A stretch of 64,000 bases of DNA, from NCBI GenBank assembly GCA_937899725.1, contig CALCCA010000063.1:48509-112508 (forward strand), read 5' to 3'. Within the stretch, counting starts at the first letter, position 1. The number at the start of each line of letters is the position of its first letter. Both the position numbers and the translations under genes were made by a program. Source of the DNA: an uncultured Halomicronema sp. GTDB lineage: Bacteria > Cyanobacteriota > Cyanobacteriia > Phormidesmidales > Phormidesmidaceae. The notes beneath the pieces were generated by a model that had not been told where the DNA came from, ran no database searches, and saw only the letters and a list, made by a program, of their open reading frames with translations. Positions 27,787 to 36,942 of this stretch are shown here, piece after piece.

Positions 27787-28028
27787 CCTTTGTCCTCAGA
27801 AAGACCCATCTCTAATTCTTGGCGACTGGTTTCCAACTGCTCCCACAGCTGACTAATTTGCTCAACCGCTTCATCCGACGAGAGTCGCCCCCCCGTGTGT
27901 AAGCCACTGATATACCCAACATGCTGAGCAAACGCTTGCAAATTTGCTTTAAACACGAGTTGTTCCGGCCGAACTGCCCCCTGACAGCGGACATGAGGGT
28001 ATAAGAAGGCTAGCAGCGATTGATCCAT
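27783..28028 (-). CDS. Small helical hypothetical protein
   Basis: 81 residues with a strong GGAGGTG ribosome site. It is helical and soluble. HVRCQGAVRPEQLVFKANLQ and FAQHVGYISGLHTGGRLSSDEA resemble a small cyanobacterial family of unknown function. It leads a two-gene unit with the 79-residue protein (ATGA overlap). A Fur-box-like sequence lies about 50 bases upstream. Confidence 0.6.
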   Translation of the reverse strand: MDQSLLAFLYPHVRCQGAVRPEQLVFKANLQAFAQHVGYISGLHTGGRLSSDEAVEQISQLWEQLETSRQELEMGLSEDKG

Positions 28029-28444
28029 TCAGGCACCTCCATTAGACTCCAAAAACTGAATTTCCGTGTCTAATCTTATCGAGACTGATTCTTATTAACA
28101 GGAGTCCGCTGCAATTATATCGAATTCGCCTTGACCTTCAATTAACCTATGGTGGTCAATCTCAGTTTTGACGAGTCGTCGGTTCGGGCCGTGCCTAAGC
28201 TTGATACTGACACCCCCATTGTTTGGTTTGCCAGGTCTCCTTGCTCTCTATTCCAGATCATCACTCAAAGCTACTCATTAGCATTGTTCGACTGTCATTT
28301 TGGCAAGTGCTGCATTGTTCGCTGGAGTCGTGGATAACGCTATCAAGATCCTCTGCCTTGGTCTGAGTGACGCTGCGCTAAAGGAGCACTGATGAACGTT
28401 CTCTTGGCTAAGCACTTGATGGATGCTTGGCCGGGTGAGTTGTG
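28029..28444. other. Intergenic stretch with a Fur-like site
   Basis: About 415 bases between two leftward units. Only spurious frames are seen (28149-28337 rightward, 28278-28463 leftward). The left part holds a Fur-box-like element (28076-28097). The rest shows no clear structure. Confidence 0.4.
28076..28097 (-). promoter_or_regulatory. Possible Fur box, degenerate
   Basis: Read leftward, TAAGAAT-CAG-TCTCGATAA resembles the TGACAAT-N3-TCTCAA sites found upstream of iron genes in this window, with mismatches in both halves. It lies about 50 bases before the ATG of the 81-residue gene. Confidence 0.3.
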
Positions 28445-28747
28445 CTAAAGCTGCTGATACCACCAGGTGACTTTTTGGGGTGAGGCCGATGGCGTAAAGT
28501 CTCGACAGTCTTTAGCTGATTCGGTTAAGGCGGAGTCAGGATGAACCGCACACTGCAGTTGTTTGCACCCCGAAAAATAAGTACAGCGATAACAGGGTGT
28601 GGCCTGAATCTGTCGGGTTTGTACAAACTGGCGATGCATCCCCTGCAGGGCTAAGACAGCAAACCAGAGCATCACACAACACCAAGACACTGGGCCGAGG
28701 AGAATACTCACAATTAGTAGCGTATGTGAAACACAGATTTGTGCCAT
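28445..28747 (-). CDS. Cysteine-rich small membrane protein
   Basis: 100 residues. One or two membrane helices (about residues 8-36) are followed by a cytosolic or lumenal tail with the pattern C-x2-C-x4-GC...QCAVHP...DC. Four or five of these cysteines are closely spaced (TPCYRCTYFSGCKQLQCAVH), which suggests metal or cluster binding or redox activity. Similar short CxxC...CAVHP...DC proteins are widespread in cyanobacteria but uncharacterised. The start lies 6 bases after the DoxX stop, so the two are one operon. Confidence 0.6.
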   Translation of the reverse strand: MAQICVSHTLLIVSILLGPVSWCCVMLWFAVLALQGMHRQFVQTRQIQATPCYRCTYFSGCKQLQCAVHPDSALTESAKDCRDFTPSASPQKVTWWYQQL

Positions 28748-28753
28748 GGCAGT

Positions 28754-29242
28754 TTATGAATTAGGCGAGGTGGTGAGGGTCAGCTTTTGCCATAGCCACG
28801 TATCGATCGCGAACTTGCCCGGGCCATTGACCAAAAAGAACAGATAAAACGAGGCATAGAGAGCCGCTGTTTCGAGCGGCGTGACTTTCAGCCCATTTCC
28901 TTTAATGTGGAAGAACATGGCGACCAACATGGTACCCAGCAGTGCCGCCGCACTGGGACGAGTCAGCAAACCAAATGCGAGTAAGATGGCCCCGACGATC
29001 TCGGTGTAGGCAGCGCAGTAGGTCAAAAATACCGGATAGGGCAGGCCAATATAAGTCACCACATTGTCAGCAAAGCCTTGAACATTTGCCAACTTATCGA
29101 GGCCGTTGTGAATCATCAGCCCGCCCGCACTGACCCTGATCAAGAGCCAGAAAATTTGGAGCCACAGACTTTCGTCTGTCATGGATTGAAAGAGAATCCG
29201 AACCAAGATATTGGGTGGTTGGCGAGGGGTGAGGGTTGTCAT
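28754..29242 (-). CDS. DoxX-family membrane protein
   Basis: 162 residues with four hydrophobic helices and DoxX-family sequence features: RVSAGGLMIHNGLDKL in the first helix region, YCAAYTEIVGAILLAFGLLTRPSA in the centre, and an HIKGN motif before the last helix. DoxX proteins are small inner-membrane proteins associated with thiosulphate oxidation or oxidative-stress and thiol systems. The role here is unknown. The neighbouring cysteine-rich protein fits a redox theme. A shorter start at M21 is possible. Confidence 0.8.
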   Translation of the reverse strand: MTTLTPRQPPNILVRILFQSMTDESLWLQIFWLLIRVSAGGLMIHNGLDKLANVQGFADNVVTYIGLPYPVFLTYCAAYTEIVGAILLAFGLLTRPSAAALLGTMLVAMFFHIKGNGLKVTPLETAALYASFYLFFLVNGPGKFAIDTWLWQKLTLTTSPNS

Positions 29243-29465
29243 GTGTTGCCTGCCATCAATGACTTCCTCCTTATGTTATTGCAATACTTTCCTATTAGTG
29301 TGAAGTGATTCAGCAGCTTATGTAGACGAAGGGTTGAGCGAGAGAACTAAGGTGAGAAGCTTAGGATACAGAATCTTCAATAATTTCAGAAAAAATGGCT
29401 CAAACGTTTAGGGGCTGATATATTGCTGCTGGATAGTCCTGGCTGCAGAGTGGGCTTGGTCATCT

Positions 29466-29484
29466 TTGAGAGCAATTGTCATCA
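29466..29484 (-). promoter_or_regulatory. Probable Fur box before the MFS gene
   Basis: TTGAGAGCAATTGTCATCA, read on the other strand, contains TGACAAT-N3-TCTCAA exactly. It ends 25 bases before the MFS start and so would overlap the promoter or leader. The same 13 fixed bases occur before three other genes of the island. Confidence 0.6.
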
Positions 29485-29508
29485 GGACCGTACTGAGATC
29501 GCGGATTT

Positions 29509-30714
29509 ATGAACCAACCTAATTCGGTGCAGAGGCTCAATCGTACGGTTTCAGCACTGGGCTTGGTCAGTCTTTTGAGTGACTTTGCCAGCAAAATGGT
29601 GTACCCGCTAACGCCCATCTTTTTGACCGGTGTATTAGGGGCACCGGCCTGGACGGTGGGTATAGTGGAAGGCATCGCGGAAAGTACGGCGAGTATTCTT
29701 AAGCTCTATTCGGGTTGGCTGTCTGATCGCGTGGGGCAACGTAAGCCTTTTGCCGTGATGGGCTATGGGTTAGGGGCGCTATCAAAGCTAGGGCTAGCGG
29801 TCTCTTTAGTCTGGGGCCATGTGTTGGGGGCACGGATCATTGATCGCGTCGGCAAAGGTCTGCGGGCCGCTCCGCGTGATGCCCTCATTGCTGAGAATTG
29901 TTCACCCCAGCAGCGGGGGCGGGCGTTTGGCCTGCACCATACTTTAGAGACGATTGGTGAAATTGTCGGCCCTTTGGCAGGGTTTTGGCTGCTATGGCAG
30001 TTTCCCGAAAACTATCGAGGGGTCTTTGCGATCGCCTTCATCCCGGCTTTGCTCAGCGTTTTGGTACTGCTAGCGCTGGTGAAAGAACCGCAATCACCGC
30101 GTCAAGACGTGCGATCGCGCCCGAAGTTTACTTTCCAAGGTCTATCGCCTAGCTATCGGCGGTTTTTGCTGGTCGTGGGGCTATTTGGCTTGGGCAATTC
30201 GTCCGATGCTTTTTTGTTACTGCGCGCGCAGGAGTTAGGTTTTGCTAGCAGTCAGGTGCTTTTGCTCTACGCGGTCTTCAATATGGTGGAAGTGTCCCTC
30301 GGGTTGGCCGTCGGTAACTTGTCCGATCGCGTAGGGCGACGCCCACTGCTGGCAAGTGGGTATCTCGTCTTTGCCCTAGTGTATTTAGGCTTTGCGATCG
30401 CCCCCAGTGCCGCCGCCATTTGGCCACTGTTCATGCTCTACGGGCTCTACTCCACCCTGACACGAGGGGTGCAAAAGGCTTTTGTGGCTGATCTCGTTCA
30501 CCCTGACCGGCGGGGCGCTGAAATTGGCACCTTTTACTTGGTGGTAGGCTTGGTGGCGTTACCGGCTAGCTTGGTGGCGGGTTGGCTCTACACTCAGGTG
30601 GGCGTCGCCGCACCATTTTATCTCAGTGCGGCGATCGCGGCGATCGCCGCACTGCTATTGCGAACCGTACGACCAACTGCGCTCACTAGGGCGATTGAGC
30701 CTCCGGTCAAATAA
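29509..30714 (+). CDS. MFS transporter, possibly iron-regulated
   Basis: 401 residues, about 12 membrane helices. The loop motif GWLSDRVGQRKPFAVMGYG between helices 2 and 3 is the major-facilitator signature G-x3-D-R-x-G-R-[RK]. RVGKGLRAAPRDALIAE lies near helix 4, and NLSDRVGRRPLLASG repeats the signature in the second half. The substrate cannot be told. Its Fur-type box and position at the left edge of the siderophore island suggest export or import of a chelate, or metal homeostasis. Confidence 0.8.
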   Translation: MNQPNSVQRLNRTVSALGLVSLLSDFASKMVYPLTPIFLTGVLGAPAWTVGIVEGIAESTASILKLYSGWLSDRVGQRKPFAVMGYGLGALSKLGLAVSLVWGHVLGARIIDRVGKGLRAAPRDALIAENCSPQQRGRAFGLHHTLETIGEIVGPLAGFWLLWQFPENYRGVFAIAFIPALLSVLVLLALVKEPQSPRQDVRSRPKFTFQGLSPSYRRFLLVVGLFGLGNSSDAFLLLRAQELGFASSQVLLLYAVFNMVEVSLGLAVGNLSDRVGRRPLLASGYLVFALVYLGFAIAPSAAAIWPLFMLYGLYSTLTRGVQKAFVADLVHPDRRGAEIGTFYLVVGLVALPASLVAGWLYTQVGVAAPFYLSAAIAAIAALLLRTVRPTALTRAIEPPVK

Positions 30715-30815
30715 CTGAGCAGTGGACAAAACTATCCATCAATAGGACAGCACGGAGCGGATGTGCGATAGACGCTAGAGCAACACATGTTCGACTTCCA
30801 TGCCACTCGCAATAT

Positions 30816-30831
30816 TGACAATCTCTCTCAA
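30816..30831 (+). promoter_or_regulatory. Probable Fur box before the first AraC gene
   Basis: TGACAATCTCTCTCAA is an exact TGACAAT-N3-TCTCAA site about 68 bases upstream of the AraC start. The flanks (AT before, TAAAGTAAAAGT after) match those of the site at 36853 almost base for base, so the whole promoter was duplicated with the gene. Confidence 0.65.
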
Positions 30832-30899
30832 TAAAGTAAAAGTGTTGTAAAGTACGATCGCCCTGAGCTGGCACTTTACTCGCCGAGTGGTCTGTTCCT

Positions 30900-31907
30900 A
30901 TGAAGGTGAATTTTTCGGCTAGCGACATTGACGAGTTGTTTGGGCAATGGAACCAACAGCTCGGGACCGTGCTCCAGACCGACTTTAATGAAACCATCCT
31001 AGAGCTACCGCCACAATTAGGTAGCGGCCGGGTCCGTCACATCAAGCTTTATCCGGGGTTAGAAATCATCATCCGCCAGCTCAAATTTTGTGATGATTTG
31101 ACCTTTGAAATGCAGTCAACGAACCTTTCACGCCTGATCAGTTTGGATTTCTATTTTTCAGGCTCAGCGGGTGCCGTATTTGAGGATGTCCGAGAAGACG
31201 TTACGGTGTTTGCCGGCAAGAGTGTTTTAATCAGTGCTGCGGATCTAGTTGGGAAGATTGAGTTTTCTGGTCAACAGCCGCTTTCGGCGGTTAGTCTGCT
31301 GATCGATTTCAACACATTCAAAACCATTGTTCAAAATCGCCTCCAACACACCGCTTTTGATCCTAATGTTGACCAGGTTCTGGCTCAGATAGAGCAGGGA
31401 TTTTATTGCCAGACGGCAGTCATGCTGCCTTGGATGCAGACGGCGGCTAAGCAGGTACTTGACTGTCCCTTTGAGGGGGTCGTCAGACAGCTCTATCTTG
31501 AGAGTAAGGCGATTGAATTAATCTCTTTATATCTGCATCAATGCTCCCTGAATGTTTACCCGAGCAACCTGCCCCCCCAGCTTTGTTCAGAGGAGATTGA
31601 ACGGGTGCAGCTGGCGAAGGCGATTCTGCTGACCAACCTTGAGCATCCCCCTTCGCTGCTGGAACTCGCCCAGCGAGTGGGCTTAAATGATTGCAAACTC
31701 AAACGAGGATTTCGTCAACTGTTTGGCACGACAGCGTTTGGTTATCTGTACCAGCAGCGGATGGAAAAAGCGCGGGATTTGCTCAAGGTCGATACCATGA
31801 ATATTACTGAGGTTGCTGCGGTGGTGGGCTACACCAATCCCAGTGCTTTTGGCGCAGCTTTCAAACGCATGTTTGGCACCACTCCCAGCGCCTACCGACG
31901 GCAATGA
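30900..31907 (+). CDS. AraC-family regulator, PchR-like
   Basis: 335 residues. The C-terminal 100 residues contain two helix-turn-helix units: LLELAQRVGLNDCKLKRGFR and ITEVAAVVGYTNPSAFGAAF, closing with FKRMFGTTPSAYRR, the AraC/XylS signature. The N-terminal part (about 1-220) is the effector-binding domain. PchR-type regulators bind a ferric siderophore and activate the adjacent receptor gene, which fits the divergent-free arrangement with a TonB-dependent receptor 150 bases downstream. It is paralogous to the regulator at 36943. The upstream Fur-like site suggests expression only under iron limitation. Confidence 0.88.
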   Translation: MKVNFSASDIDELFGQWNQQLGTVLQTDFNETILELPPQLGSGRVRHIKLYPGLEIIIRQLKFCDDLTFEMQSTNLSRLISLDFYFSGSAGAVFEDVREDVTVFAGKSVLISAADLVGKIEFSGQQPLSAVSLLIDFNTFKTIVQNRLQHTAFDPNVDQVLAQIEQGFYCQTAVMLPWMQTAAKQVLDCPFEGVVRQLYLESKAIELISLYLHQCSLNVYPSNLPPQLCSEEIERVQLAKAILLTNLEHPPSLLELAQRVGLNDCKLKRGFRQLFGTTAFGYLYQQRMEKARDLLKVDTMNITEVAAVVGYTNPSAFGAAFKRMFGTTPSAYRRQ

Positions 31908-31929
31908 AATGATGACCCTACATAACCTG

Positions 31930-31966
31930 TCCGTTTGGCGAGAGAAAAAATCCGTTTAACGAGAGA
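31930..31966 (+). promoter_or_regulatory. AraC-type operator: two direct repeats 21 bp apart
   Basis: TCCGTTTGGCGAGAGA (31930) is repeated as TCCGTTTAACGAGAGA (31951) with 2 mismatches in 16 and a 21-bp period, two DNA turns. AraC-family dimers bind such same-face direct repeats. It sits between the regulator and the receptor, about 90 bases before the receptor start. The core CCGTTTG recurs before the second (38018) and third (46973) receptor genes. Confidence 0.55.
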
Positions 31967-32054
31967 CGCGATCGCCACCGGCCTCCTAGAATCCTCACAA
32001 GCTTATTAGGAACAAGTACTAATAGGCCAGACTTGACTCGGTGTGAGGGTTTTC

Positions 32055-34622
32055 ATGAAGTGGATAAGTGTGCAGCGATGTCTGTGGATGACCGGCACGG
32101 CATGGCTGGTGGTGAGTCAATCAGTGGCCGCGAAGACTGTTTCACCCCAATCAGAAAGCTTGCTGGGGATAAAAGATCAGCCGACCCATGACTTAGAATC
32201 CCGAATTCAAACGCTGGCCCAGCAGACGATCATTGAAATTACCGGCGTGCAGTTGAACGCCACTGAAGCGGGCCTGGACATTACTTTAAATACCGCAAAT
32301 GGGCCACTCGCGATGCCCTCAACGTCAGTTACAGGCAATGCGTTGATTGCCGAGATTCCCGATGCGGTGCTGACGTTGCCAGATGGCGGTGACTTTCAAG
32401 CGGCCAGTCCCCTGGAGGGGATTGCGTTCATCACCGTCTCTAACTTACCGAGCAATCGCGTTCAAGTCGTTATCACCGGAGCTGCTGCTCCACCAACCGC
32501 AACAGTGAATGCCAGTTCACAAGCCCTGTTGTTTAGCGTTGTGCCTGAAGCTGAGTCAGCAGCTCTCACAGAATCAGCAACCGTCCCGGCAGCAACGGCG
32601 GAGGCTGGTGACGATGGGATTCGCATTGTCGTGACCGCTGAAAAAACACCGCAAGATAGTCAGGATGTGCCCATCAGTCTGACTGTACTTACCCGCGATC
32701 AATTGGAAGACGCGCAAATCGACTCGTTGCAAGAGATTGCGGGTAATGTCCCCAACTTCTACTTCAATCCCATCAATGCGGCGGGCAGCTACTTTAGCTA
32801 CTACAGTATTCGAGGCTTGGGTAACTCTAACTTCCTGAATCGTGATGCCGTCGGCTTCTACATTGATGATGTTCCCTATGACTATGGGGGTTTTCTCGAT
32901 CTCAATTTGATCGACTTAGAACGGGTGGAGGTTTTGCGAGGGCCGCAGAACACCCTTTACGGCAGAAGTAGCCAAGCGGGTGTGGTCAATATCATCAGCC
33001 GCCCGCCCACCAACTTTCTGGAGATTCGATCGGCGGCGAGTTACGGCACTGAGAACGATCGCAGCCTGCAACTCTCGATTAGTGATGCCATTATCCCTGA
33101 CGAACTCTCGTTTCGGGTGGCAGGGGCCTATAGCGCCCGTGATGGCTTCTTTGAAAACACATTTTTGGATGAATCGGTTGGGGAAGAATCTTCCCTGGCC
33201 GGACGGGCGCAATTGGTGTGGACACCAGCGCCGGAGTGGAATATTTCCTTCAATGCCAACATCAGTGCTGATGATGACGGCGCTCCGATTGTGGTGCCCT
33301 TTGACTCACCAGACCCGTTCGAAATTGAGCAAGATTTCGATGGCTTTTATGATTCCAGCAACAACACCCAGGCGTTGCGAATCGCTTACGAAGGCTCCGG
33401 TTTGCGAGCCACTTCGATCACGACTCGGCGCTACTCCTATCAGGACTCCCAAGTGGATGCCGATGCCACTTCACTTGACTTATTTCGCCGCTTGGCAACC
33501 TACGACTCAACGGTCTGGAGTCAGGAACTTCGGCTCCAATCCCCTGAAACAGCTAATCAGTTCCAGTGGCTACTCGGGGCCTATTACGAAGCCAATGACT
33601 TTAATGCTATTGCCAATGGGTTTGAATTTAGTCAGTTGGCAGCGCAGCAATTGGGCTTACCTTCAGCTGGATTCGATCGCACCGATTATGAAATCGATCG
33701 CGATACCTATGCCGTCTTTGGCCAGGTCGATTATCAGCCCATTGAACCGCTGACGCTGACCGCTGGATTGCGCTATGAAGCATCAGACAGTGAGCTAGAT
33801 CGACGGCGCGTCTTTGAAATCGCAGGACTCCCTCCGATACCTGCAGGCAGGACCTTTGACGGAGTAACTCGCGATGACAGCGAACTCCTGCCTCGATTGG
33901 CGGCAGAATACCGGATCAGCCCCAATGTGATGGCCTATGCCAGCATTGCCAAAGGATATCGCCCAGGCGGATTGAATCCCACCGCTGAATCAGACGACGT
34001 CTTGGAATATGAAGAGGAGACGTCTTGGAACTATGAGTTGGGCTTAAAAACCGCCTGGTTTGACGATCTCTTAACCGCAAATCTGGCCGTTTTTACCACG
34101 CAGGTCAACGATTACCAGGTGCTGCTGCGAGGATTTGATGCCCTGTCTAATGAAATTGTCAATGCCGATGCCAGAATCAATGGCGTTGAATTGGAACTCA
34201 GGGCAACCCCGCTGGAGGGACTCGATTTGATCGCTGGCTTTGGGTACATTGACGCCGAATTTACGGATTATGTGAATCCCTTTACCAACGATCGCTTCGA
34301 TGGCAATCAGCTCCCCTACGCGCCTGAATATACCTACAATCTAGCGGCTCAATATCGCAGTCCCGGTGGTTTATTCACGCGCTTGGAATTGCAAGGATCA
34401 GGCACCGCTTTTTTCGATGACGCTAATCAGTTTCAACAAGACCCCTTTGCCTTAGTCAATGCCCGGATTGGATACGAGTGGGACCGAGGGGGCGTTTATT
34501 TATTTGCCACGAATTTATTTGACACGGAATACATCACAACGGCCTTTGCCGCACTCGGGCAAGATTTCGCCTCCTATGGCGATCGCCGCATTGTCGGCGT
34601 TCAAGTTCGTTCCAATTTCTAA
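32055..34622 (+). CDS. TonB-dependent siderophore receptor with AMIN-like N-terminus (copy 1)
   Basis: 855 residues from the ATG at 32055, with a GAGG site; a GTG 12 bases upstream is the alternative. A signal peptide ends near SQSVAAK. An AMIN-like domain (about residues 55-175) precedes the TonB-box region IRIVVTAEKTPQD, the plug (about 205-330, with YSIRGLGNSNF and VEVLRGPQNTLYGR) and a 22-strand barrel that ends in a terminal aromatic residue (QVRSNF). Such proteins import ferric chelates across the outer membrane using TonB energy. The adjoining PchR-like regulator and RhtX/FptX-like permease support a siderophore substrate. It is paralogous to the receptors at 38092 and 47034. Confidence 0.9.
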   Translation: MKWISVQRCLWMTGTAWLVVSQSVAAKTVSPQSESLLGIKDQPTHDLESRIQTLAQQTIIEITGVQLNATEAGLDITLNTANGPLAMPSTSVTGNALIAEIPDAVLTLPDGGDFQAASPLEGIAFITVSNLPSNRVQVVITGAAAPPTATVNASSQALLFSVVPEAESAALTESATVPAATAEAGDDGIRIVVTAEKTPQDSQDVPISLTVLTRDQLEDAQIDSLQEIAGNVPNFYFNPINAAGSYFSYYSIRGLGNSNFLNRDAVGFYIDDVPYDYGGFLDLNLIDLERVEVLRGPQNTLYGRSSQAGVVNIISRPPTNFLEIRSAASYGTENDRSLQLSISDAIIPDELSFRVAGAYSARDGFFENTFLDESVGEESSLAGRAQLVWTPAPEWNISFNANISADDDGAPIVVPFDSPDPFEIEQDFDGFYDSSNNTQALRIAYEGSGLRATSITTRRYSYQDSQVDADATSLDLFRRLATYDSTVWSQELRLQSPETANQFQWLLGAYYEANDFNAIANGFEFSQLAAQQLGLPSAGFDRTDYEIDRDTYAVFGQVDYQPIEPLTLTAGLRYEASDSELDRRRVFEIAGLPPIPAGRTFDGVTRDDSELLPRLAAEYRISPNVMAYASIAKGYRPGGLNPTAESDDVLEYEEETSWNYELGLKTAWFDDLLTANLAVFTTQVNDYQVLLRGFDALSNEIVNADARINGVELELRATPLEGLDLIAGFGYIDAEFTDYVNPFTNDRFDGNQLPYAPEYTYNLAAQYRSPGGLFTRLELQGSGTAFFDDANQFQQDPFALVNARIGYEWDRGGVYLFATNLFDTEYITTAFAALGQDFASYGDRRIVGVQVRSNF

Positions 34623-34651
34623 TCAATCTGCGGCTTCAATGCATCCTCAAA

Positions 34652-35899
34652 ATGAATCGTAAACAACTCAAAAAACTAGGTCTACTTGGCAGTTTGTATG
34701 TCTCCCAATATATTCCGATTACTTTTCTCTACGAGACGTTGCCGATTTTTCTGCGTCAGCAAGGGCTCTCTTTAAGAACTATCGGGCTGCTGAATTTATT
34801 GGCGTTGCCGCTCATCTTCAAGTTCTTGTGGTCGCCGTTTATTGATCAATATGGGTTTACCCGCTGGGGCCATTATCGAGTTTGGATTTTTGGGTTTCAA
34901 ATACTATTGGGCGGCACTACTATTGCACTGGCTTTTATCGACGTATCAAGTCAATTTCAGCTTTTATTGGCAGGCGCTTTGTTGATTAGTCTACTCAGTG
35001 CCAGTCAGGACATTGCCACCGATGCCCTGGCCGTAGGCTTATTACCCCCTCAAGAGCGGGGATTCGGCAATGGGGTGCAGCGCGGTGGCAATGCACTGGG
35101 AGCGGTGATTGGAGGCGGTGGCATGCTGCTGCTGCTCAATTTTTGGGGCTGGCAAGGGACGCTCTTAGGCTTAGCGGGCCTAATCCTCCTGGCGCTTATT
35201 CCTCTGATGAGGCACCGAGAAATTGTTCAACAAAAACCGTCAGGGTATGGAGACTTAAATGCTATCAAGGGTTACTTTAAAACCCTGACAAATTTTTGCC
35301 GTCGTCCACAAATCGGCGGGTGGCTGCTGGTTTTAGTGACCTATGCTTTGGGGCCTTATATGGCTTCCACCATGTTCCGACCGTTGTTGGTAGATGTGGG
35401 GCTATCGCTGGCCGATATTGGTTTGCTCTTAGGTGTCATCAGCTATAGCGCGGGCTTTGCCGGAGCCCTGGTGGCAGGGGTACTCATTACTCAGTTGGGG
35501 CGCAAGCGATCGCTGCTGATTTTCGGCTCTCTGCAGGTGGGGGCGATCGCCACTTATTTACTGCCCGTGGCGGGCTTTGTTAGTTTTCCGATGTTATCGC
35601 TGGTGGCAATTACCAATCAGGTAATCAACAGCATGGCGACCACCACCTTATTCACCATCATGATGGACAAAAGCCAGGTAGGCACGGCGGGCACAGACTA
35701 CACGGTGCAGTCATCCATCGCCTATCTCAGCGGTGTCGCCGCCGCCGTCATCAGCGGGATTGTCGCTCAAGCCATCGGCTATCCAGGATTATTTGGCCTC
35801 AGTATGGCGATCGCGCTAGCCAGCATCTTGATCGTTTTTGTGATTTTTCAAGAAGCCAATACTTCCCAACTTCAGCCTAATCAGGAGACGTCAACATGA
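34652..35899 (+). CDS. RhtX/FptX-like siderophore permease (PAT-type MFS)
   Basis: 415 residues, about 12 helices. The start LGSLYVSQYIPITFLYETLPIFLR and the motif SASQDIATDALAVGLLPPQERG are typical of the AmpG-related peptide/acyl-CoA/siderophore permease group. Its RhtX and FptX members carry ferric rhizobactin or ferric pyochelin across the inner membrane as single-protein importers. It starts 29 bases after the receptor stop, so the receptor and permease form one path from outer to inner membrane. The specific chelate cannot be inferred. Confidence 0.75.
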   Translation: MNRKQLKKLGLLGSLYVSQYIPITFLYETLPIFLRQQGLSLRTIGLLNLLALPLIFKFLWSPFIDQYGFTRWGHYRVWIFGFQILLGGTTIALAFIDVSSQFQLLLAGALLISLLSASQDIATDALAVGLLPPQERGFGNGVQRGGNALGAVIGGGGMLLLLNFWGWQGTLLGLAGLILLALIPLMRHREIVQQKPSGYGDLNAIKGYFKTLTNFCRRPQIGGWLLVLVTYALGPYMASTMFRPLLVDVGLSLADIGLLLGVISYSAGFAGALVAGVLITQLGRKRSLLIFGSLQVGAIATYLLPVAGFVSFPMLSLVAITNQVINSMATTTLFTIMMDKSQVGTAGTDYTVQSSIAYLSGVAAAVISGIVAQAIGYPGLFGLSMAIALASILIVFVIFQEANTSQLQPNQETST

Positions 35900-36351
35900 G
35901 TGACATCCACCCATCTTATTCAGCCATAACGGCCTTGTATGAGCGCTTTTTAGATATTTTGGAGCGCAAAGACTTTGAGCAGTTCCAGGAGGTGGTGACG
36001 CCTGACTTTCGGTATACGGAAAATGGCCATGAGCTGACCCTGCAACAGCTCATTGAACGTGAGCAACAAGCCCAGAAAGGTAAACCCAAATCAACGGTCA
36101 ACTCACAGATTCAAGACATCAAGATCGAAAACGACACAGCATTGCTTACGGTTGACGGAGATTTCAAAACAGAAATTGCGATGAATGGTGACCTGCACAC
36201 CTATGCCGGCAACGTGGTGCAGAAAATTGCAGCCGTTCAGCAGTCCGGGCGCTGGCTTTTCCAGTCTTCGGAAGTCACGGCAACGCAAATGACGCTGGAT
36301 GGCAAGCCAGTTGATCCGGCAGCGCTGGATGCCATGCACCGGGTTGAGTAG
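35896..36351 (+). CDS. NTF2-like (SnoaL-type) small protein
   Basis: 151 residues starting in an ATGA overlap with the permease gene and preceded by AGGAG. It begins with a helical segment (YERFLDILERKDFEQFQEVV) and continues with PDFRYTENGHEL and beta strands, the NTF2/SnoaL cone fold. No signal peptide, so it acts in the cytoplasm. Members of this fold are enzymes or ligand binders. Here it could handle the imported siderophore or its release product, which is inference from coupling alone. Confidence 0.65.
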   Translation: MSDIHPSYSAITALYERFLDILERKDFEQFQEVVTPDFRYTENGHELTLQQLIEREQQAQKGKPKSTVNSQIQDIKIENDTALLTVDGDFKTEIAMNGDLHTYAGNVVQKIAAVQQSGRWLFQSSEVTATQMTLDGKPVDPAALDAMHRVE

Positions 36352-36942
36352 TGCTGAATCCTAAGGATTTTGGCGATAACCACTCTTGATCAGCCAGAGT
36401 AGTGGTAGTGCCCTGCTACTCCTCTGGGTCAAGCCCTCTCATCCAATGCCTGATGCTTAAGGGAGCGGCGGGTAAACTCAAGTCGCTGAGCATGATGAGT
36501 GCCAGTGGCGATACCGTTTTCATGGGCCGCAACGTTACTCGATCTCGATGCGGTAAACGGAAGCCAGCTTTTTGTTTTTGGCAGTTGCTAACCTATCGCA
36601 ATTCCCAATCCATCTCAGCTAGGCTAGAATCTATGGCGATAGCCATTTCGAGCATCGGTTAGGTTGCGCTCTCAGCTTGCCCAAATCAAGAAAATTACCT
36701 CTATTCTCATCGCATTGGACTCTATTGCTGGGTACCGTGGTTCAGCAAACCACCCCCACTGCCAAGCCGATCACTGAAGCAACCGTCAGTCCTTAACATT
36801 GACCTCTTATCGTTCGGGTAAACGCGCGTAAAGCGATTAGTCATGAGTAAATTGACAATAGATCTCAATAAGGTAAAAGTACAGTAGATGGGGTTGCCTC
36901 ATCAGTGCGACGCCCGATGACGAGCTTTAAAGGCCAATCTTT
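36352..36942. other. 590-base intergenic stretch before the second AraC gene
   Basis: No convincing gene. A weak hairpin with ACCACT/AGTGGT arms lies at 36376-36407 just after the NTF2-like gene and may end the first uptake operon. ATGGC-GATA-GCCAT forms a short hairpin at 36633-36646. The right end carries the promoter region with the Fur-like site at 36853. Confidence 0.45.
36853..36868 (+). promoter_or_regulatory. Probable Fur box before the second AraC gene
   Basis: TGACAATAGATCTCAA is an exact TGACAAT-N3-TCTCAA site about 75 bases before the start. Over 30 bases including its flanks, 26 match the region before the first AraC gene. Confidence 0.65.

Noticed and set aside
36402..36662. 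Rightward 86-codon frame in the gap before the second AraC gene
   Set aside because: No ribosome site, odd composition, and no similarity to any family I know.
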